From Paracoccaceae bacterium (GTDB lineage Bacteria; Pseudomonadota; Alphaproteobacteria; Rhodobacterales; Rhodobacteraceae), in assembly GCA_027492585.1 (NCBI GenBank), contig JAPUEK010000033.1, positions 29,543 through 93,542 on the forward strand: a DNA stretch of 64,000 nucleotides, given 5' to 3'. Of this stretch, positions 51,784-60,888 are shown one piece after another. Both the position numbers and the translations under genes were made by a program. The notes below the pieces were generated by a model. The model made no database searches. It was not told the DNA's origin and saw only the letters and a program-made list of their open reading frames with translations. Position 1 is the first letter of the stretch. Every line of letters starts with the position of its first letter.

Positions 51784-52737
51784 ATGTCAGAACGCGCGCC
51801 CGATCTTCATGCCGGATTGAAGCTGAGCCATCTGCGCCTGCTTGCGGCACTTCTGGAAAGCGGTCAACTGGGGCTGGCCGCCGAGCGGCTGGGAATGGCG
51901 CAACCGGCGGCCTCGCGCCTGCTGGCGGAGCTGGAACATCTCGCCGGCCAGCCCGTCCACCATCGCACCGGGCGCGGCATTTCGCTGACCGCCGCCGGGG
52001 CCGCCCTTGCCCGCAGGGCGCTGCGGGTGCAGCTCGAAATGCGCGATGCGGCGCGCGAACTGTCGGAGATCGCCGGGGGCGGGCATGGCTATGTGCGGAT
52101 CGGCTCGGTGACGGGGCCGGCGATGGATCTGGTGCTGCCGGTGGTGCGGGCGGCACGGGTGGCGCAGCCGGGGATCAGCTTCGAGGTGACGATCGGCACC
52201 TCCGACCTTCTGGCCCGGCAGTTGCTGGCGGGGGAGCTGGATTTCGCCATCGGCCGCCTGCCGGATGACGAGCAGGCGGAGCGGCTGGCCACCGAGATCA
52301 TCGCCGATGAGCCGGTCTCGCTGGTCGTGCGCCACGGTCATAACCTCGCCCAGCGGGCGGAGCGGGGCGAGGCGATCCTGCCGCAGGATCTGATGGAATT
52401 CGACTGGGTGATGCCCGCCCCCGATACGCTCCTGCGCCGGGTGGTGGTGGAGCGGCTCGGCGCGCTCGGCCTGCCGCCGCCGGCGCAGCGGATGGCCACG
52501 GCCTCCTTCCTGCTGACGCTGGCGCTCTTGCAGCAATCGAATGCGATCGCCCCCCTGTCGAGCGCCGTGGCGCAGAGCTTCACCAGCGGCGACCGCGCGC
52601 CTTACTGCATTTTGCCCATCGATCTCGGCATCGTCGTGCCTCCCTTCGGCCTGATGACCCGGATCGGCGCCGAACTGCCTCCCGCCGCGAGGGCCGCTGC
52701 GGCGCAGATCCTGGAATGGGCGCGCCGGATGGCGTGA
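51784..52737 (+). CDS. gbpR: LysR-family regulator, GbpR-like
   Basis: 317 residues, ATG 51784. The N-terminal winged HTH is 'LKLSHLRLLAALLESGQLGLAAERLGMAQPAASRLLAELEHLAGQPVHHRTGRGISLTAAG' (about residues 11-71), the usual LysR pattern. The C-terminal effector domain has 'VRIGSVTGPAMDLVLPVVRAA' and 'LDFAIGRLP'. In Agrobacterium and Azospirillum, GbpR-type regulators control chvE-type genes; the divergent position to chvE supports the same job here. Confidence 0.88.
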   Translation: MSERAPDLHAGLKLSHLRLLAALLESGQLGLAAERLGMAQPAASRLLAELEHLAGQPVHHRTGRGISLTAAGAALARRALRVQLEMRDAARELSEIAGGGHGYVRIGSVTGPAMDLVLPVVRAARVAQPGISFEVTIGTSDLLARQLLAGELDFAIGRLPDDEQAERLATEIIADEPVSLVVRHGHNLAQRAERGEAILPQDLMEFDWVMPAPDTLLRRVVVERLGALGLPPPAQRMATASFLLTLALLQQSNAIAPLSSAVAQSFTSGDRAPYCILPIDLGIVVPPFGLMTRIGAELPPAARAAAAQILEWARRMA

Positions 52738-52812
52738 GGCGCGGCGGCGAGAGCCAATCGACAGCCAGACCAGACGTGCGGACCTCTGCGGGCGCCTCCC
52801 CCGCCCGCTTCA

Positions 52813-52895
52813 TTTTCCGGCGAAAGTATCCTGCGGGCTCGGCCACCAGTTCACGGGACCGGCGCCATGGCGGAGGGGCGCAACCCTTCCGGGAC
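52813..52895 (-). repeat. Degenerate copy of the hairpin + AGGATATTT element
   Basis: Read on the minus strand, CGGAAGGG and CCCTCCG form a broken hairpin (52873-52893), then about 40 nt later CCCGCAGGATACTTTCGCC (52814-52832). This is the arrangement of the copies at 19142 and 39533 but with an insertion between hairpin and tail. It lies between convergent genes. Confidence 0.45.
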
Positions 52896-52907
52896 CGCGG
52901 CGGGGGT

Positions 52908-53675
52908 CTATCCCGCCGCCCCCGCTTCGGAGGCCCCAGCCTCCGCCAGTCCGGTGATCATCGAGACGATCTCGTTCTTGCCGGTCCGTGCCGTCTCGCG
53001 CACGCCGATCTGCACCCCGCGCCGCAGCACGCAGATCCGGTCCGAGAGGCGGAAGACCTGATCGAGACTGTGGCTGATGATCAGCACCGCCATGTCTCGG
53101 GCCTTCAGGCCCTGGATGATCGCCTCGACCCGCGCCGTCTCCGCCACGCCGAGAGCGGCGGTCGGCTCGTCCAGCAGGATCAGCTTCTTCGCCCAATGGG
53201 TGGCGCGGGCGATGGCCACCCCCTGCCGCTGCCCGCCCGACAGATCGCGGATCGTGGCGCGGGCCGAGGGGATGCGGACATCGAGCGCCTTCACCAGCGC
53301 CTCCGTCTCCGCCACCATCCGCGCCCGGTCCAGAAGCCGCAGCAGGCCTTTCACCGGCTCCCGCCCGAGGAAGAGGTTCATGTAGACCGGCTGCTGATCG
53401 GCAAGGGCCAGGTCCTGATAGACCACCTCGATCCCCCGTTCGCGGGCGACGGAGGCATCGGCGAAGCTGACCGGCTGGCCGTCGAGGCGGATTTCGCCCG
53501 AGGTCGGGGGGTGAACACCCGAGATGATCTTGATCAGTGTCGATTTGCCCGCGCCGTTGTCGCCGACAAGCGCCACCACCTCGCCCCGCCGCAGCGTCAG
53601 CGAGAAATCCTCGATCGCCGTCACCCCGCCGAAAGCCTTGTGGATGTGGCGCAGTTCCAGAACCGGATCGCTCAT
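52908..53675 (-). CDS. Sugar-type ABC transporter ATP-binding protein (single-domain)
   Basis: 255 residues. Walker A '[18 protein letters not shown]' (about residues 36-53), Q-loop 'IEVVYQDLALADQQPVYMNLFLGRE', signature 'LSGGQRQGVAIARATHW' and Walker B '[12 protein letters not shown]'. Unlike GguA it has one ABC domain, as in the FrcA/fructose-type systems of alphaproteobacteria. It is at the distal end of the operon with the permease and binding protein genes. A probable homodimer. Confidence 0.93.
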   Translation of the reverse strand: MSDPVLELRHIHKAFGGVTAIEDFSLTLRRGEVVALVGDNGAGKSTLIKIISGVHPPTSGEIRLDGQPVSFADASVARERGIEVVYQDLALADQQPVYMNLFLGREPVKGLLRLLDRARMVAETEALVKALDVRIPSARATIRDLSGGQRQGVAIARATHWAKKLILLDEPTAALGVAETARVEAIIQGLKARDMAVLIISHSLDQVFRLSDRICVLRRGVQIGVRETARTGKNEIVSMITGLAEAGASEAGAAG

Positions 53676-53679
53676 CCCG

Positions 53680-54879
53680 TCATCCCCCCAGACCCGGCCA
53701 AGCTTCCGGCTGGCCGAAGATGTTCTCGATGCACTCGACCCGCAGGTCAGCCGTGCCTACCCCGCGCAGACCCACCGAATGGGCGCGGGTTACAAAGGCC
53801 TGCCCGCGGAAGCCGAAGACCACGCTGTCGCCGGGCTTCGCCTCCGGGCTGTCGATCATGCCGTAATAGTCGATGGCGGAAGGGGGCGGGATTTCCACCC
53901 CGCGCAGGGCGTCCGCCTCCACCGTCGGCTCCGGCCCGACGAGAGCCTTTACCGGATAATCCGGGAACACCGGGTCGATATAGAGCCCGCCGCCAAAGCA
54001 ATAGGCGCGGCCCGCGTGCAGATGCGACACTTCGCTGAGGTAAAGGACCGCCGGGCGCTCGGGCAGATCCTCCACCGCGTGAAGAGGGGTGGTGCCATGC
54101 AGGCCGTTGCCCGGCTCCACCTGCGTTGCGCCCGCGTCGGCGAGGGCGGCCAGCGTGACGAGAGAGGTGGTCCCCGGCGCGTTGACCTCAAGATCTGCAA
54201 AACCGGCCGCCGCAAGCGCCCCGGCCGTGCGGCGCAGGGTGGCGAGGTTCGGCGTATGGCGGATGCGTCGGGTTTCAGGGTCATAAAGCTGGGCCGGGAA
54301 AGTGGTGATCCCGGCAAAGCGCGCACCCTCCAGCGACGACAGGCGGCGCGCTGCGGCGACCGCCTCTTCGGCGGCGAAACCGCCCTCATGGCCGCGGTAG
54401 AACACATCGCCCGCGGTCTGAACCCGCGCCATCAGCGCCTGCTCGCGTCCTGCGGCACGGGCGGCGGCGGCGGCTTCGGCGGCTTTGGTGTCGGAAAAGA
54501 CCGTCCAGAAATCGGGGGCGATCTGGCGGGCGGCCATCGCCGCTTCCGCCCTCGGCACCTGTACCAGATGGCCGAGATGGCCGACCGGCAGCCCCGCCCG
54601 GTGGCAGGCGATGGCGCAGGCCATGTCCACCGCCACCGCCCGGTCGATGCCGCCCCGCTTCACCGCGCGGCAGAAGCCGGAGTTGCGGCTGACCTGCTTG
54701 GTCATCGCAAAGGTGGTCAGACCCAGCCGCCCGGCCTCAGCCGCGATCAGGCGGGCGTTCTCCTCCACCGCGTCGAGATCGAGGACATAGGCATTGGCCG
54801 GGATCATCCCCGCCTGATGCAGCCGCTGCGCGTCGAGGATCAGCGCGGGGTTGCGGCGGCGCAAAAGCTCCAGAAACAT
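53680..54879 (-). CDS. YhfX-like PLP-dependent alanine racemase-fold enzyme
   Basis: 399 residues. The N-terminal PLP barrel of the alanine racemase family shows 'ANAYVLDLDAVEENARLIAAEAGRLGLTTFAMTKQVSRN', whose Lys in 'FAMTKQ' (about residue 60) is the likely Schiff base. 'VDMACAIACHRAGLPVGHLGHLVQVPRAE' and 'RVQTAGDVFYRGHEGGF' follow. It resembles E. coli YhfX, whose substrate is unknown. It is inserted between the ABC transporter ATPase and permease genes, which suggests that it processes the imported compound. Confidence 0.8.
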   Translation of the reverse strand: MFLELLRRRNPALILDAQRLHQAGMIPANAYVLDLDAVEENARLIAAEAGRLGLTTFAMTKQVSRNSGFCRAVKRGGIDRAVAVDMACAIACHRAGLPVGHLGHLVQVPRAEAAMAARQIAPDFWTVFSDTKAAEAAAAARAAGREQALMARVQTAGDVFYRGHEGGFAAEEAVAAARRLSSLEGARFAGITTFPAQLYDPETRRIRHTPNLATLRRTAGALAAAGFADLEVNAPGTTSLVTLAALADAGATQVEPGNGLHGTTPLHAVEDLPERPAVLYLSEVSHLHAGRAYCFGGGLYIDPVFPDYPVKALVGPEPTVEADALRGVEIPPPSAIDYYGMIDSPEAKPGDSVVFGFRGQAFVTRAHSVGLRGVGTADLRVECIENIFGQPEAWPGLGG

Positions 54880-54891
54880 CGTCTTGCCTCC

Positions 54892-55839
54892 TTAGCGCTG
54901 CGGTTCGCGCAGCGAGATTGCCACGGCCGCCAGCACGATCAGCCCCTTGATCATCATCTGCCAGGACACCGACAGGCCCATCAGGATCAGCCCGTTGTTC
55001 AGCATCCCCATCATCAGCGAGCCGATGAGCGCGCCAAGGATCGTGCCTTTGCCGCCGTTGAGCGCGGTGCCGCCGACGATCACCGCCGCGATCACCGTCA
55101 TCAGATCCGCCTCGCCAAGCGTATAGCGCGCCGCCTGCAGGCGCCCGGCATAAAGAAGCCCCGCAAGCCCCGCGCAGGCCCCCGACAGCACCAGCACCGC
55201 AAGGCGCACCCGCGCCACCCGGATACCGGAGACGAGCGCCGCGCGGGCATTGTCGCCCGTCGCCAGCACATGCGCGCCGAACCGCGTCTGGCGCAGCAGA
55301 AGGTGGCCGATCCCCACCACCCCCGCCGTCCACAGGATCAGCGAGGGGATGCCGAAGAGATCGCCGCTGCCGAAAAAGCCGGTGAAGGCGGCATTGGTGA
55401 CGGGAATGGATTGCAGATCGCTGATCTGGCGGGCGAGACCGGCGAAAAGCCCCATGGTCGCCAGCGTCACCAGAAAGGAGGGCAGCAGCGCATAGGCGAC
55501 GAGCGCGCCGTTGACCGCCCCGGCCAGAACCCCGGTGCCGATCCCCGCCGCAACCCCGAGGATCAGCGGCTGGTCGCGCAGCACCATGGCCGCCACAAGG
55601 GCGGCAAGGGCGACGATGGCCCCGAAGGACAGGTCGATCTCCCCCGCAGAGAGGACGAAGACCAGCGAGACGGCCATCACCGTCGCCGGTGCGGTCTGCA
55701 ACACGATGTTCGACAGGTTGCGGCTGGTCAGAAAACCCTTGTCGGCAAGGGTGACGGCGAAGAACAGGAAGATCAGCACGAAACCGGCATAGACGATCAG
55801 GCCTTGCAGATCGCTGCGGCTGGGGGATCTGGCGAACAT
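54892..55839 (-). CDS. Ribose-type ABC transporter permease
   Basis: 315 residues with about nine hydrophobic segments: 'LIVYAGFVLIFLFFAVTLA', 'ATVMAVSLVFVLSAGEIDLSFGAIVALAALVAAM', 'FLVTLATMGLFAGLARQI'. 'VLSAGEIDLSFGAIVALA' is the BPD_transp_2 permease motif. It is 12 nt upstream of the YhfX-like gene. It would form the channel with the ATPase at 52908 and take substrate from the binding protein at 55943. Confidence 0.92.
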   Translation of the reverse strand: MFARSPSRSDLQGLIVYAGFVLIFLFFAVTLADKGFLTSRNLSNIVLQTAPATVMAVSLVFVLSAGEIDLSFGAIVALAALVAAMVLRDQPLILGVAAGIGTGVLAGAVNGALVAYALLPSFLVTLATMGLFAGLARQISDLQSIPVTNAAFTGFFGSGDLFGIPSLILWTAGVVGIGHLLLRQTRFGAHVLATGDNARAALVSGIRVARVRLAVLVLSGACAGLAGLLYAGRLQAARYTLGEADLMTVIAAVIVGGTALNGGKGTILGALIGSLMMGMLNNGLILMGLSVSWQMMIKGLIVLAAVAISLREPQR

Positions 55840-55942
55840 CGGAGAGCCAATCTGCTGGAAGCGCGGAAGGGAGGGGGCCGGGGCGGAGGCGGTCTTCAGG
55901 CGCCAGCCGCTCCCGGCTTGGTCAGGGTCTGCCCGGTCCGGC

Positions 55943-56995
55943 TCAGTTGCCGGTCAGGCTCGCCGGAGCGTCGCGGTGCAGCGACTGCATCCAGCCTGCG
56001 GCGAGGTTGTCCTTCGTCACCGTCACCGCCGGGGCGACGATGAACGGCGGGTTTTCGGCGCCAAGCCAGGCCCGCGCCCCGGTCGCCGCCATGGCGCGGC
56101 CAAGCTCATAGGCCTCATCCGCGACCAGGGCCACGACATTGCCGCCCTTGACCATGTCAAGCGCCACGGGCTCCGACAGATCGAGCGTCACAACCTTCGT
56201 CGTCGTATTGCCCGCCGCACGCAGCGCCGCCAGCACCCCTTCCGCCGGACCGGCCCAGGTCACATAGATGCCCCCCAGATCGGGGTTCTGCAACAGCATG
56301 GCATTGGCGATCTCCTCCGCGCGGGCCGGATCGCTGATCCCGGCCTCCGCGACGATCTTCATGTCGGGATAATCCTTCTCGATCGTGGCCTTGAAGGCAT
56401 TGTCGCGCTGATTGGTGACGTAATAGCTCGCGTCGTGGAAGATCCAGCCGACCGTCCCCTTGCCGCCCATGGAAGCCGCAAGCGCATCCGCCGCCTGCTT
56501 GCCCATCTGGAAGAGATCGTCGGTGACGATGGCGGCATATTGATCGGGATGCTTGTACCCGGCCGGCAGGTTCGACAGGAAGACCAGCTTCACCCCGGCG
56601 GCATTGGCCTTGTCGAAGGCGGCGGCAGAAGCCACCGGATCGAGCGGCAGCGACAGGATGATGTTCGGTTGCAGCGCCAGTGCCGTTTCCACGTCGGACA
56701 GCTGCTTGGCGGAATCGAAACCGGCGGAAGTGGTCGCCACCACCTCGATGCCGAGCCGGGCGAACTCGTCCGAGGCCCCCGCCGTCACCGCATTGACGAA
56801 ATCGGACTGGTCATGCCAGAGGAGCGCGGCTTTCAGCCCCTTGCCCTTCAGCTCCGCCGCCTGCGCGTCATCGACGGTGATCGTGGCGGAGGGGGTCGCG
56901 GCCTCCCCGCCCGGCCCGGTGGTCTGCGCGGCCAGCGGAAGGGCCAGCAGGGCCAAAGCGGAAAGCGTGGTCGTCAGTCTGGTCAGCAGGGTCAT
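55943..56995 (-). CDS. Ribose-type periplasmic substrate-binding protein
   Basis: 350 residues, ATG 56995, AAGGAGGA upstream. Signal peptide 'LTTTLSALALLALPLAAQTT' (cleavage near residue 20). The mature protein has the periplasmic-binding-protein I fold of the RbsB type: 'IILSLPLDPVASAAAFDKANAAGVKLVFLSNLP', 'YAAIVTDDLFQMGKQAADALAAS', 'GTVGWIFHDASYYVTNQRDNAFKATI' and 'PDLGGIYVTWAGPAEGVLAALRAAG'. It does not resemble ChvE closely; the ligand is unknown and may not be a sugar. Confidence 0.9.
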   Translation of the reverse strand: MTLLTRLTTTLSALALLALPLAAQTTGPGGEAATPSATITVDDAQAAELKGKGLKAALLWHDQSDFVNAVTAGASDEFARLGIEVVATTSAGFDSAKQLSDVETALALQPNIILSLPLDPVASAAAFDKANAAGVKLVFLSNLPAGYKHPDQYAAIVTDDLFQMGKQAADALAASMGGKGTVGWIFHDASYYVTNQRDNAFKATIEKDYPDMKIVAEAGISDPARAEEIANAMLLQNPDLGGIYVTWAGPAEGVLAALRAAGNTTTKVVTLDLSEPVALDMVKGGNVVALVADEAYELGRAMAATGARAWLGAENPPFIVAPAVTVTKDNLAAGWMQSLHRDAPASLTGN

Positions 56996-57041
56996 GGGAC
57001 AGTCCTCCTTGTTGGTGCAGCCGTCCTGCGGCTGGATTGGG

Positions 57042-58292
57042 TCACTCTGCGTCGGTTCCGCAGAAGTCGGCGATGAAGGCGGCAAGTGCGACGATGCCGT
57101 CATGGTAATCGGAAAGCGGCACGCGCTCCTCGAAGGTGTGGCAGATGGAGATGTCGCCCGGCGCGCAATAGACGGCGGGGCAGCCGATGCGGTCGGTCAG
57201 GAAGGGCATTTCCGACCAGAAGGGCGCGCCGAGGATCCGGCCCGCCCCCGGTCTGGCCGCCGCAAGGCAGGCGGCAAGACGCGCGGCGACCGGATGGCCG
57301 GCGTCGATCCCGGCAGGGGAGCCGCCAAGCGCATGGTCGCGCCCGGCGGGCCAGGCGATCTCCACCGTGATCCCTTCCGGCGCGGCGCCACGGATCGCCG
57401 CCTCCAGTTCCGCCGCCGCGGCATCGAGGCTTTCGCCGGGCAGCAGCTTGCGGATCAGCGAGAAACGGCATTCCCCCGGCACGGCGATCAGCCCGCCGCC
57501 CTCGATCCCGGTGACGAGGGTGAAGGCCCGGCCCAGCAGCGGATGGTGGCCGCGCGCCGAAATCTCCTCGCTCTGCGCCCAGATCGCGGAGAGGATGGCA
57601 TGGGTGGCCTTCAGCGCATCCAGACCCAGCTCCGGCCTGCCGAAATAGGCGGAACGGCCGCGCACCGTCACGTCGGCAATGAAAAAGCCCATCTGGACGG
57701 TGAAGACCTGAAGCTGGGTCGGCTCGACATAGACCGCGAAATCGGGACGGGGCAGCGCCCCGGCCGCCACCTGCGCCGCATAGGCCCGCGCGCCTGCGCT
57801 GATGCCGGAACCCGGCTCGCCGCTTTCTTCATCGCCGATGAAGGCGAAGCTGACGGAGCCTTTCAGCCGCAGCCCCGCCCGGTCGATCAGATCGAGTGCC
57901 GCAAGGCTCGCGCAGATGCCGGCCTTGAGATCCGCCGCCCCCCGCCCCCAGAGATCGCCGCCGATCACCGCTCCGCCAAAGGGGTTCTCCTGCGGCTGGC
58001 CCGCCCAATGCTCGGCCCAGCCACGGGCATGGACCGTATCGGTATGGCCCATGAAGAGAAGGCGCGGCCCCTCCCCCTCGCGGCTGCCGCGGATGTTCGG
58101 GCGGCCGGGCAGAAACGCCTCCACCACCGGATCGAGGCGGAGACGCGCCATCTCCGGGGCCAGCATGGCGACCATCCGCGCCTCCCCTCCGGTGACGCTT
58201 TCGGCGGCAACCGCGCGGCGCAGGAGGGCGAGCGCGTGATCCGGGTCGAGATGGGCGCGCAGGCGGGGAAGGAGATCGGAAGACGGGCTCAT
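57042..58292 (-). CDS. M20 family metallopeptidase (ArgE/DapE/ACY1 type)
   Basis: 416 residues, ATG 58292 overlapping the ROK stop (ATGA). Metal ligands: His in 'LLFMGHTDTVHARGW' (about residues 78-92), Asp in 'LWGRGAADLKAGICASLAAL' (about 115-134) and Glu-Glu in 'FIGDEESGEPGSGIS' (about 150-164). 'HTFEERVPLSDYHDG' closes the domain. The family deacylates or hydrolyses amide bonds of N-acyl amino acids and dipeptides. It lies between the binding-protein gene and the ROK regulator, so it is probably part of the same catabolic unit. Confidence 0.9.
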   Translation of the reverse strand: MSPSSDLLPRLRAHLDPDHALALLRRAVAAESVTGGEARMVAMLAPEMARLRLDPVVEAFLPGRPNIRGSREGEGPRLLFMGHTDTVHARGWAEHWAGQPQENPFGGAVIGGDLWGRGAADLKAGICASLAALDLIDRAGLRLKGSVSFAFIGDEESGEPGSGISAGARAYAAQVAAGALPRPDFAVYVEPTQLQVFTVQMGFFIADVTVRGRSAYFGRPELGLDALKATHAILSAIWAQSEEISARGHHPLLGRAFTLVTGIEGGGLIAVPGECRFSLIRKLLPGESLDAAAAELEAAIRGAAPEGITVEIAWPAGRDHALGGSPAGIDAGHPVAARLAACLAAARPGAGRILGAPFWSEMPFLTDRIGCPAVYCAPGDISICHTFEERVPLSDYHDGIVALAAFIADFCGTDAE

Positions 58293-59515
58293 GGCGCCAC
58301 CGCACGGTAAGGGGCCGGATCGGCGGCGGGCAAGGCGATGGCCCCGCCCGGCACGCCCTGCGCGAAAAGCGCGGTGTGCAGATGGGTCAGGCCAACAGCC
58401 GCCGCCCCCGCCAGTGCCGCATGATTGCCCAGAGGGCTCGGCTCGATCCGTGGCGGGGCGGGGAAGCAGGCCGCGAGCTCGCGCCGCAGCGCCGCGATCA
58501 GCGAGGGCCGCGCGCCGATGGACCCGCCGATGATCACCATTTCCGGATTGCTGATCGCTGCAATGGCCGCGACGGCACGGGCGAGGGTCCGGGCAGTCGC
58601 GCGCAGAACCTCTTGCGCGGCAGCTTCTCCGGTTTCGGCGGCGGAGAAGATATCCGGCACGGAACGCTCCTGCCCGGTCAGGCGCCGGTAGTGGTCGCGG
58701 ATGCCCTGCGTGGCCACGACCCGTTCCAGAGCGCCGACGCGCAGGGATTCCGGCTCGAAGGGATCGGCGCCGAAGGGCAGATAGCCGAGTTCCCCCGCCG
58801 CGCCCCCTGCCCCGCGCAGAAGCGCGCCGTTGACGATCAGCCCCGCGCCGATCCCGGTGCCGAGCGCCACATAGGCCAGTTGGTCGAGCCCGGCCCCGCA
58901 GCCGATCCAATGCTCGCCCAGAACCGCGAGGTTCACGTCGTTCTCCAGAACGACCTCCACCCCCAGTTCCGCCCCGAGCGCGCCGCGCACATCCATCGTG
59001 TCGAGCCCCGGAATGTTCGGGGCGAATTGCACCGAGCCGCTGTCCGCATCCGGCACGCCGGGACAGCCCGCCACCAGAAGCCGCACCCGCGCGAAATCGA
59101 CCCCCGCCTGTGCCGCCACCTGCCGGACGAGCCGCCCGATCTGCGCTGTCACGGCTGCGCCCCCGGTCTTCACCGTCGGCTCGACCGCCTCGGCCAGAAT
59201 CCGGCCGACGAGATCGACAAGCGCCACCCGCAGCTTGGTGCCGCCGAGATCGACCGCCCCGACGAAAGCCGCTTCCGGCACCAGTTCATAGGTCACGGCG
59301 CTGCGCCCGACATGGCCGCTCGTCCGCCCGGTCTCGCGGATCAGCCCGTCTTCTTCCAGAAGCCGGACCACTTCGGAAATCGTCTGCTTCGACAACCCGG
59401 TCTGCTTGGCGATGCTGGCGCGGGAGATCGGGCCGCAATGGACGATCGCCTGCATGGTGAGGCTGAGCGACATCTGCCGGGAGAGGTTGGAGGGATCGGC
59501 CAAGGGCAATTCCAT
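58289..59515 (-). CDS. ROK family transcriptional regulator
   Basis: 408 residues from ATG 59515; an alternative ATG at 59563 would add 16 residues. N-terminal winged HTH 'GPISRASIAKQTGLSKQTISEVVRLLEEDGLIRETG' (about residues 28-63). ROK kinase-like domain: 'VGAVDLGGTKLRVALVDLVG', 'LGTGIGAGLIVNGALLRGAGGAAGELGYLPFG'. The zinc-binding CxCGxxGC motif of ROK sugar kinases is absent, as in some regulators. It likely controls the transporter operon and the divergent M24 gene. It is coupled to the M20 gene. Confidence 0.9.
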   Translation of the reverse strand: MELPLADPSNLSRQMSLSLTMQAIVHCGPISRASIAKQTGLSKQTISEVVRLLEEDGLIRETGRTSGHVGRSAVTYELVPEAAFVGAVDLGGTKLRVALVDLVGRILAEAVEPTVKTGGAAVTAQIGRLVRQVAAQAGVDFARVRLLVAGCPGVPDADSGSVQFAPNIPGLDTMDVRGALGAELGVEVVLENDVNLAVLGEHWIGCGAGLDQLAYVALGTGIGAGLIVNGALLRGAGGAAGELGYLPFGADPFEPESLRVGALERVVATQGIRDHYRRLTGQERSVPDIFSAAETGEAAAQEVLRATARTLARAVAAIAAISNPEMVIIGGSIGARPSLIAALRRELAACFPAPPRIEPSPLGNHAALAGAAAVGLTHLHTALFAQGVPGGAIALPAADPAPYRAVAP

Positions 59516-59657
59516 TAGTTCGGTGACTAGACGAATTAATGTCGCGCAAAATTTCCCTGTCAACGATTCGCCAATCCGTCCAGCCGGAAAGTCGAACTGG
59601 CCGGACCATTCATGGGGAAATCATGGATCCGATCTGCGGAATTGCAGTCTCGGCAAT

Positions 59658-59676
59658 AATCTGGTAGGGCCAGATT
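59658..59676. promoter_or_regulatory. Inverted repeat AATCTGG-N5-CCAGATT upstream of the M24 peptidase gene
   Basis: A perfect 7-bp inverted repeat with a 5-nt centre (TAGGG), 21 nt before ATG 59697. It lies in the 181-nt divergent region between the ROK gene and the M24 gene. A second, imperfect one, CATTAGTT/AATTAATG (59513-59541), overlaps the ROK start. Probable operators for the ROK or another regulator. Confidence 0.45.
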
Positions 59677-59696
59677 GACACGCAAAGGACCCCTCC

Positions 59697-60860
59697 ATGA
59701 CCGACACGCCCCGGACCGCCCCCGATCTCGCCCGTATCGACCGGCTGATGGAGGCGGCGGGGCTCGATGCGCTGCTAGTCACCTCGAAGCATAACGTGCA
59801 ATATCTGCTTGGCGGCTACCGCTTCATCTTCTTCGTCGCCATGGATGCCATCGGTCACAGCCGCTATCTGCCCATCGTGATCTACCTGCGCGGCGCGCCG
59901 GAGAAGGCCGCCTATGTCGGCAACCGGATGGAGGGCGGGGAACATGCCGTCCACCCGTTCTGGACCCCGACCGTGAAGCTGCAATGCTGGGGCAGCAAGG
60001 ATGCGGCGGAGGCGGCGCTTGACCATCTGCGCGCCTTGGGTGTCACGGGCGCAAGGATCGGCTTCGAGCCGGGCTTCCTGCCGATGGATGCCCATGCGGT
60101 TCTGGCAGCCGGGCTTTCGGGGCTGACCGATGCCACGGCGATGCTGGAGGAGATGCGGGCGATCAAGACGCCGGAGGAGCTGTCGCTGCTCCGCACCGCC
60201 TCCGAAAAGATCACCGAAGCCATGGGCGCCACCATCGCCGCCGCACGGGAAGGCTGGACCAAGGCGCAGATCATCGAGGAACTGCGGCGGCAGGAAACCG
60301 GGCTCGGCCTGCATTTCGACTATTGCCTGCTGACCCTCGGGGCGAGCCACAACCGCGCCGCCTCCGGCCAGATCTGGCGGGAGGGCGAGATCCTGTCCAT
60401 CGACAGCGGCGGCAACTGGCACGGCTATATCGGCGATCTCTGCCGGATGGGGGTGCTCGGGGAGCCCGACGCGGAGCTTGAGGATCTTCTGGCCGAGGTC
60501 GAAAGCGTCCAGCAGGCGGCCTTTGCCCATCTGCGCCCCGGTGCGCGCGGCGCCGAGATGATCGCGGCGGCCGAGGCGGTGCTGAAGGCCGGGCCGAACG
60601 CCGCCTGCAACGATTTCTTCGCGCATGGCATGGGCCTGATCAGCCATGAGACCCCGTTCCTGATGACCAATCACCCCGTCGCCTACGAGGGCATCCATGC
60701 CGACCGACCGCTGGAGCCGGGGATGGTGCTGTCGGTCGAGACGACGATGCAGCACCCGCGCCGCGGCTTCATCAAGCTGGAAGATACGCTGGCGATCACC
60801 GCAACCGGATATGAGATGTTCGGGACCACGGGGCGGGGCTGGAACCGGGGCGGGCGCTGA
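59697..60860 (+). CDS. M24 family Xaa-Pro peptidase/creatinase-like enzyme
   Basis: 387 residues. The N-terminal creatinase-like domain ('RIDRLMEAAGLDALLVTSKHNVQYLLGGYRF') precedes the pita-bread domain. Metal ligands: Asp in 'LSIDSGGNWHGYIGDLCRMG' (two Asp about 11 apart), His in 'NDFFAHGMGLISHE' and Glu in 'SVETTMQHP' and 'FIKLEDTL'. The dinuclear site appears complete. Aminopeptidase P, prolidase or a creatinase-type hydrolase are all possible. It is divergent from the ROK gene and probably belongs to the same catabolic set. Confidence 0.9.
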   Translation: MTDTPRTAPDLARIDRLMEAAGLDALLVTSKHNVQYLLGGYRFIFFVAMDAIGHSRYLPIVIYLRGAPEKAAYVGNRMEGGEHAVHPFWTPTVKLQCWGSKDAAEAALDHLRALGVTGARIGFEPGFLPMDAHAVLAAGLSGLTDATAMLEEMRAIKTPEELSLLRTASEKITEAMGATIAAAREGWTKAQIIEELRRQETGLGLHFDYCLLTLGASHNRAASGQIWREGEILSIDSGGNWHGYIGDLCRMGVLGEPDAELEDLLAEVESVQQAAFAHLRPGARGAEMIAAAEAVLKAGPNAACNDFFAHGMGLISHETPFLMTNHPVAYEGIHADRPLEPGMVLSVETTMQHPRRGFIKLEDTLAITATGYEMFGTTGRGWNRGGR

Positions 60861-60888
60861 CCGGCCGACGGCGGCCCCGGCGGTGAGG

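Noticed and set aside
53524..56043. 839-residue open frame on the plus strand over the ABC operon
   Set aside because: The translation is Arg/His/Gln-rich low-complexity and lies opposite three well-defined genes.
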